From Malus domestica (Eukaryota > Streptophyta > Magnoliopsida > Rosales > Rosaceae), in contig NC_091665.1 in NCBI RefSeq assembly GCF_042453785.1, forward strand, positions 25,759,501-25,823,500: a stretch of 64,000 nt of DNA. The letters are read 5' to 3'. The notes under the pieces were generated by a model. It ran no database searches, was not told where the DNA came from, and was given only the letters and a program-made list of their open reading frames with translations. Position 1 is the first letter of the stretch; the number at the start of each line of letters is the position of its first letter. Below are positions 58,677-64,000 of this stretch, piece by piece. The translations under genes were made by a program, and so were the position numbers.

Positions 58677-61600
58677 ATTTCGTGCTCGAAATTTACACAA
58701 TCTTTACAATCCATCGATATCCATAAAACAATCTGGAACACATCCCTCTCATTCGATCTTTTGTCTCCCAAGTAGTTTCTTCTGCTGAATGATTCCTCAA
58801 TAAAACTTTTACCAAGTACACTGTTTTATTTCTCAGGACTTCCTCTTTCTATTCCAAAATAATCATGGGTTCCTCATTATAAGTCAAATCCGGATTAATC
58901 TTTAAGGGCTGAACCGGAATCATACACGACAAATCTGCTACTTTGTAACGAAGCATCAAAACATGAACTACACTATACACCTTATCCAATCCCGAAGGTA
59001 CTCAAACTTGAAAGTATTTCACCGATTCCTTCAATAGTCAAAGACGGCCTGATGTACTTAGGATTTAACTTGTCTTCCATTTTGACCTGAACCGCACCTT
59101 TCCAAGGTGGTAATTTCAAAAACATCCAATTTCCTGCATTACACGTCCGGTCAGTGGCATGTTTGTCTGCTAAGCTCTTTAGTCAATCCTGGTTCACTTC
59201 CAGGTTAGACTTAATTACTTGAATATTCCGAGTAGTCTCCTCCACTAACTCAGGGCCTTGAATACCATCCGTCCACAATTCTAACAATTTCGAAACACAA
59301 GACACAGCTTTCCACGGCCTTATGGCGTTGCTCTAGGGAACAAACTGAAAGGACCAACATACCCAAGAAGTTCAACAGATCCGTAAGCCCAAATCTCTTT
59401 TCCATAAGACAGATAAATAACTGTTGCACTTCTGGAAAGGTTACTGCTCTTTCATTGAAGAATACTGCGCTGATTTAGTAAGCCAATTAATTATCACCTC
59501 AATTTCATCATAACCATCTCGTGAACAAGGAAACTTGCACACATAATCTATATTAATATTTTCTCATTTCCACTGTGGAACGGGAAATAACTACATCAAT
59601 CCAAAAGACTTCTTTCTTTCCGTTTTAACCTGCTGACAGATGTTTACATCTATTTATATATACAAACATTTCTCTTTTCATACCTGACCAATAGTAAAAT
59701 GATCGAATGGTATAATACATCTTAGTACCTCCAGGATGCATTGTATAAGTTGAACAATACGCAAACTCCAAAATTGCTTCCTTTAATTCCATAACATTAG
59801 GTATAAACACTTTGTTCTCTTGCATAAGCTTGCCATCTAATTCTCTAACTCTGAGGTCTTTCTTTTTCCCGTTATTCCTTGCTTTAAATAAATTCTTGAA
59901 TTTCTTCATCAAACGCTTGAGTCTCGAGTACGACCTACCAAATAGGCCTAACTTGAAAATTAGCAAGTATGTTTTCTTTTCGATCTTCCATTCCCAACTT
60001 TACTCTAGTAGATCTCAAATCCACAAGAAGATGAACATGGCAATCGTACCAAACATTAATTTTCACTAGGGTCTTCCTACTAAAAGCATTGGCCACAACA
60101 TTTGCACGATCACCCTGGTCGTGCAATCATAATCACTAAGCAACACAATCCACCTTCGTTGCCTAAGATTAAGATACCTCTGAATAAACAGATATTGGAT
60201 ACTCTTTTGATTCGTAAAAATCTTGCACTTTTCTTCCCATAAAGACAATGTCTCCAAATCTTCAAAGCAAAAATGATAGTTGCTAATTCTAAATCATGAG
60301 TAGGGTAATTCATCTCATGAGGTTTCAATTGTCGTGAAATGTAGCAATCACTCTATCATGTTGCATCAACACACATCCTAACCCATTCAAAGATGCATCA
60401 CTGTAGACCTCATAATTACCTTTTATCATTTGGGAGTGCTAAAATAGGTGTATGAGTGAGATAATGCTTTAATTGCTGAAACTTTGTTCACAATTTTCAT
60501 CCACTCAAACCTGACCTCTTTTCTAGTCGATCACGTCAATGGCAAAGCAATGACTGAAAAATCCTTTACAAACGTCTATAGTAACCTACTAGACCAAGAA
60601 ACTCAGTACCTCAGTGACGGTTCGAGGTTGTTCCAAATTCTCCCCAGTTGTCACTCATTGAGGATCTACTTGAATACCTTGTGTAGATATCACATGTCCC
60701 AAAAATGCCACTTGATTCGTCCAAAATTGACATTTGCTAAACTTAGCATACAACCGATGTTCTCTCAAACATTTTAATACCAACTCAAAATGACTCGTAT
60801 GTTTTACCTTCACTTAAGAGTATACCAGACCTCAACTCTTTCCTTGAAATCACATAGGCACCTCTAAGCTGATCAAACAATCATCAATGCGCGGCAATGG
60901 ATAACGGTTCTTACTCGTTACCCGATTCAATTACCTAATATCCATACATATTCTTAAGGTCCCGTCTTTCTTCCTTATAAACAAAGTTGGGGTTTTCCAA
61001 AGTAACGTACTAGGTTGACTGAAACCTTTATCAACCAATTCCTGTGACTGAATTTTCAATTCCTTTAACTCTGTAGGAACCAATCTATAGCATAAAGTCT
61101 GTACTTGGAGACAATTCAATAGTGAACACCACATCTCTGTCTGGTGGCAATCCATGTAAATCATTCCGGAAACACATTAGGAAAATGTCTACCACTCGTA
61201 CGTCATCCACAATACTAGGAGTACGATCCTGCAACACCACATAAGCTAGGTATCCTTGGCAACCTTTTGATAACAATCTCTTTGCTCTCACAACAGAAAT
61301 AATGGCATGTCTCACTCCACTTTGCTCAATCACAAAAGTAACCTCTGATAATCCAAGACAATAGAAAGTAACTGATTTCCCGTAGCAATCCATATTGGCA
61401 CGATTATAATATAACCAATCTGTGTTTAAAATCACATCGAAATCCACAATGTCTAACGGGATACGATTCGCTGGCATAACTACTTCTTCCACCATCATTG
61501 GACACCCCGAATAGTCATAACCAACATAGAATGACCTACCTGTTTACTTGCTTAATGAATCCAACAATTAAGTTATGGGTATTACGGTTTGCAGCCCGCA

Positions 61601-62844
61601 ATAACGATAACTCATTGTCGTCTCGATAAGTAAGCAACAATTCTTAAGGGTGCAATATTATCATTTTACTCCTCACAGGGAAAGACATATATACGCCTCG
61701 ATCGTGCTAATTCACTACTTCCTTTAGCAACATCGTCAATAATAAGAATTATATCAGCCGGAGTCAGCCAGAATGACCTGTACGGCTGAGTCTACAGCTC
61801 GACCATCCATGTTAGCACATAAGTCGGAGTCACCTATAGTGACCTGTACGACTTACTCATCAATTTTCCAAGTAATATGTCAAGGAAGATTGCTGGGTAA
61901 CAACTGATCCTAGGGACAATTCATACCTCTATGTCTCATCTAACCACATGAACACATTCACAACTTCCCACACTCTCCAATGTGCCTAATATTGTACCTA
62001 CGGTACAAAGATACATTTCCTCTACCAGAGTCACCTTGTCTCTGAGATCTGGAATCACTAGTAAATCTATCACTTCGTCTCTGACCAGTGGCACTAAAAC
62101 CTCAGCTGGGAAAATTAGCTCTAGTTTCACTTCTTTTGAAGCTCTGAGTCATCCGAGGTCTTTGATATGACGGATCTTTAACTTCATCGTCTTTCTTCTG
62201 ATTCTCATTCTTTTCTTATTCCTCTTTACTCTCGCTGATCATGTTCTCAGAGTCCTCAATGCTCAACAACATCACAATGAATAGTGGTCACCAAAGAACG
62301 CAACTTCTTCTTATTATCCAGCCAAAAATGACATAACACCTCGACCGGATTAGCAACAACATCCGAATGGAAACAAAGCAAGTTTGTAAACTCTCTATAA
62401 TAATATGTCGGAGGAATGAACTTTTCCTTAAACAATTCTTTAAACGACTTCCAAACGGTTGTTCTTCCGATAACATCGGATAACATTCCTATCTCCATCA
62501 GAATACAGATTCAACACTCAGAAACTAGGTAGTCATTTCGACCCACCTGTCGGGAGGAAGATTCCCTTGACTTTGCATAATCCGAAACGTCTTTTCCCAA
62601 ATGATTAAGCCATCGATCTGCTCCCTTAGGTTCTTCATTTCCCTAAAGTGATTCAAATTTAACTTATAACCAGTCTCAAAAGGTTCCTTTAGATAATAGA
62701 CTGAATCACAATGGCAATAGTTTCCCCCCAAACTACTATATCAGGGAAATTAGGCTCATCCGAACTACGTGGCTCACTACGAGGCGGTATAGTTCTGACA
62801 TAAGACACTAGGAAATTCGCAAGATGTCCAGAATTGCAACCTAG

Positions 62845-62856
62845 GCTCTGATACTA
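62845..62856 (-). other. Primer-binding site of the Gypsy element
   Basis: TAGTATCAGAGC on the minus strand, two bases from the 5' LTR: 11 of 12 positions match the initiator Met tRNA complement. Confidence 0.8.
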
Positions 62857-62858
62857 AC

Positions 62859-64000
62859 TGACATACCCCGTCCCGAAGGAGGGCATGCTGGCCGTCACGT
62901 GAGAGTGACGTAACCATTTACACAGTTCGGAAGCTTTAAAAATACAATTATTAAGATGAAACACCCGAGGGTGAGTCATACTTTTGTGAATTGTGTCAGA
63001 ACACCGTTGGATTCCTCGTGGCCACCAAAGCTCTGCTATCTAGAACCTGGAGGGGCGCAAAACAAAATTGAGTGGGTCAGTAAAACAAAGTTTTTCGAAA
63101 ACATTTCATTTAAAATATTTCTAACCCCTCGCCGTAAAACCTGTATACTTTCCCAGAAAAAAAGTATATAAACATATATATATCATCAAAAGCTCAAATC
63201 ACAATCCTTCAACACTTTTCAGAAAGAATATGCCATGCCATGCCATATGCCAAAATATAATATGAATGCATCAATATAAATCAGGTGAAATAATAAATCA
63301 ACTAGAGACCCTATAGTGGTCTTGTACGGCTGATTCTATAGCTTAATATCCCATCCAGCTGGAGTCACCAACTGTGACCTGTACGGCACTACACTACACA
63401 TAAGTCGAAACAACCTATAGTAGTCTGTACGACTAAGATGGTGAAATAATACGCTCTAGTGCTTCTCTCATCAATCATCTATGCACATAATCTAAAGTCA
63501 CCTACCAGTCGGAACCCCTCTAATGGTCTGTACGACTGGCATGCCGGAACCACCTCTAGTGGTCTGTACGACTAGCATCTACTTGGATCCAAGGTGAGCG
63601 TGTGATGCAGGGTGAATAACATAAGCACTAACACCGAGGGTGCAGGTTGTGAGCTCTCAACACAATTCACATCATCAATAAATCACATGAACAACATAAA
63701 CCTCACCTGATACTCACATGTGCGTCCACAGCACCATTTCACATATATGCATCATATACCAAATCATATAATTCATAATATGCATGCATGGCATTTTAAA
63801 ACGTACTTTCATTTAAACTCAATTTCTGGGAAAAATATCAATAGTATTTAGGTATAAACATAAATACTACCCACTCACCTGGAGTTCGCCTAACAACTCC
63901 CTAGCACCACACATCAATGCGTCATGACAATCGGCGCCTAGAACAATAATCAAATCCAACCTCAGAAATCATATCGATAGAATATATAACTTATATAAAA
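62859..64000 (-). mobile_element. Gypsy 5' LTR, cut by the window edge
   Basis: Starts TGACATACCCCGTCCCGAAG and matches 49366-49489 plus 56117-57167 with few differences. It has no hAT insertion: the empty site reads GTCATACT at 62975-62982. Compared with the other LTR, about 1.5 kb remain beyond 64000. Confidence 0.92.

Larger units (their letters stand above)
58657..62858 (-). pseudogene. Ty3/gypsy chromovirus gag-pol, inactivated
   Basis: Minus strand in order: gag (62731-62256, with FKELFKEKFIPPTYYYREFT), a zinc-knuckle/protease part (61498-61085, DFDVILNTDWLYYNRANMDC), RT start (61164-60931, ELVDKGFSQPSTLLWKTPTL, FIRKKDGTLRICMDIR), RT end, RNase H (60328-60110, [20 protein letters not shown]), integrase H2C2 finger (59966-59625, MHPGGTKMYYTIRSFYYWSG) and a chromodomain-like end (about 58960-58750, NKTVYLVKVLLRNHSAEETT). 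Near 60785-60820 the RT palm with its YxDD site is deleted. Frameshifts and stops are frequent. The internal length of 4.2 kb is short for the group. The chromodomain and long LTR suggest the Tekay clade. Confidence 0.88.

Overview
This is plant nuclear DNA. It shows multi-exon genes with GT-AG introns, plant-type LTR retrotransposons with initiator-Met-tRNA primer sites, plant DNA transposons (hAT, Mutator, CACTA, Harbinger) and RTE LINE tails ending in (TTG)n. The host gene families and the high-copy repeat at 1-10 kb suggest a woody rosid, possibly Rosaceae (apple/pear type); that is an impression, not shown by the sequence. There is no bacterial-style operon, CRISPR array or rRNA, and I recognised no tRNA.

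Layout. 1-10.5 kb: two inverted copies of a composite repeat, each ending in an RTE LINE tail, flank a defective Ty1/copia fragment (copy A). 10.5-13 kb: the rest of copy A, a second copia fragment split by a small hAT element, and a stub of a flavin monooxygenase (FMO) exon. 15.25-17.5 kb: the one apparently intact host gene, a five-exon FMO on the minus strand (518 aa), with a Harbinger-like element just upstream. 19.2-27.3 kb: a probable Gypsy solo LTR, a Gypsy gag remnant and a 5'-truncated copia. 27.3-31.8 kb: a broken MATE transporter gene of about 14 exons. 32.8-40.2 kb: a broken FMO paralogue with the same exon sizes, split in intron 1 by a nearly complete copia element (LTRs 34868-35071 and 39564-39765). 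41.8-43.4 kb: a Pack-MULE with exact 9-bp target duplication that carries pieces of two host genes, PDX1 (vitamin B6 synthesis) and an ARF-GAP. 44.1-47.1 kb: copia copy B, a duplicate of copy A. 47.1-64 kb: a four-level nest: copy B was entered by a CACTA element, that by a long-LTR Gypsy chromovirus (minus strand), and its LTR by a 6.6-kb autonomous-type hAT element with one premature stop in its transposase.

Working together: only the FMO at 15.25-17.5 kb looks functional. The FMO copies (intact gene, pseudogene, exon-1 stub) are remains of a local tandem family broken up by retrotransposons. Almost everything else is transposon DNA, and the useful information lies in nesting order, exact target duplications, shared lesions that date duplications, captured gene fragments and palindromic structures within the repeats.
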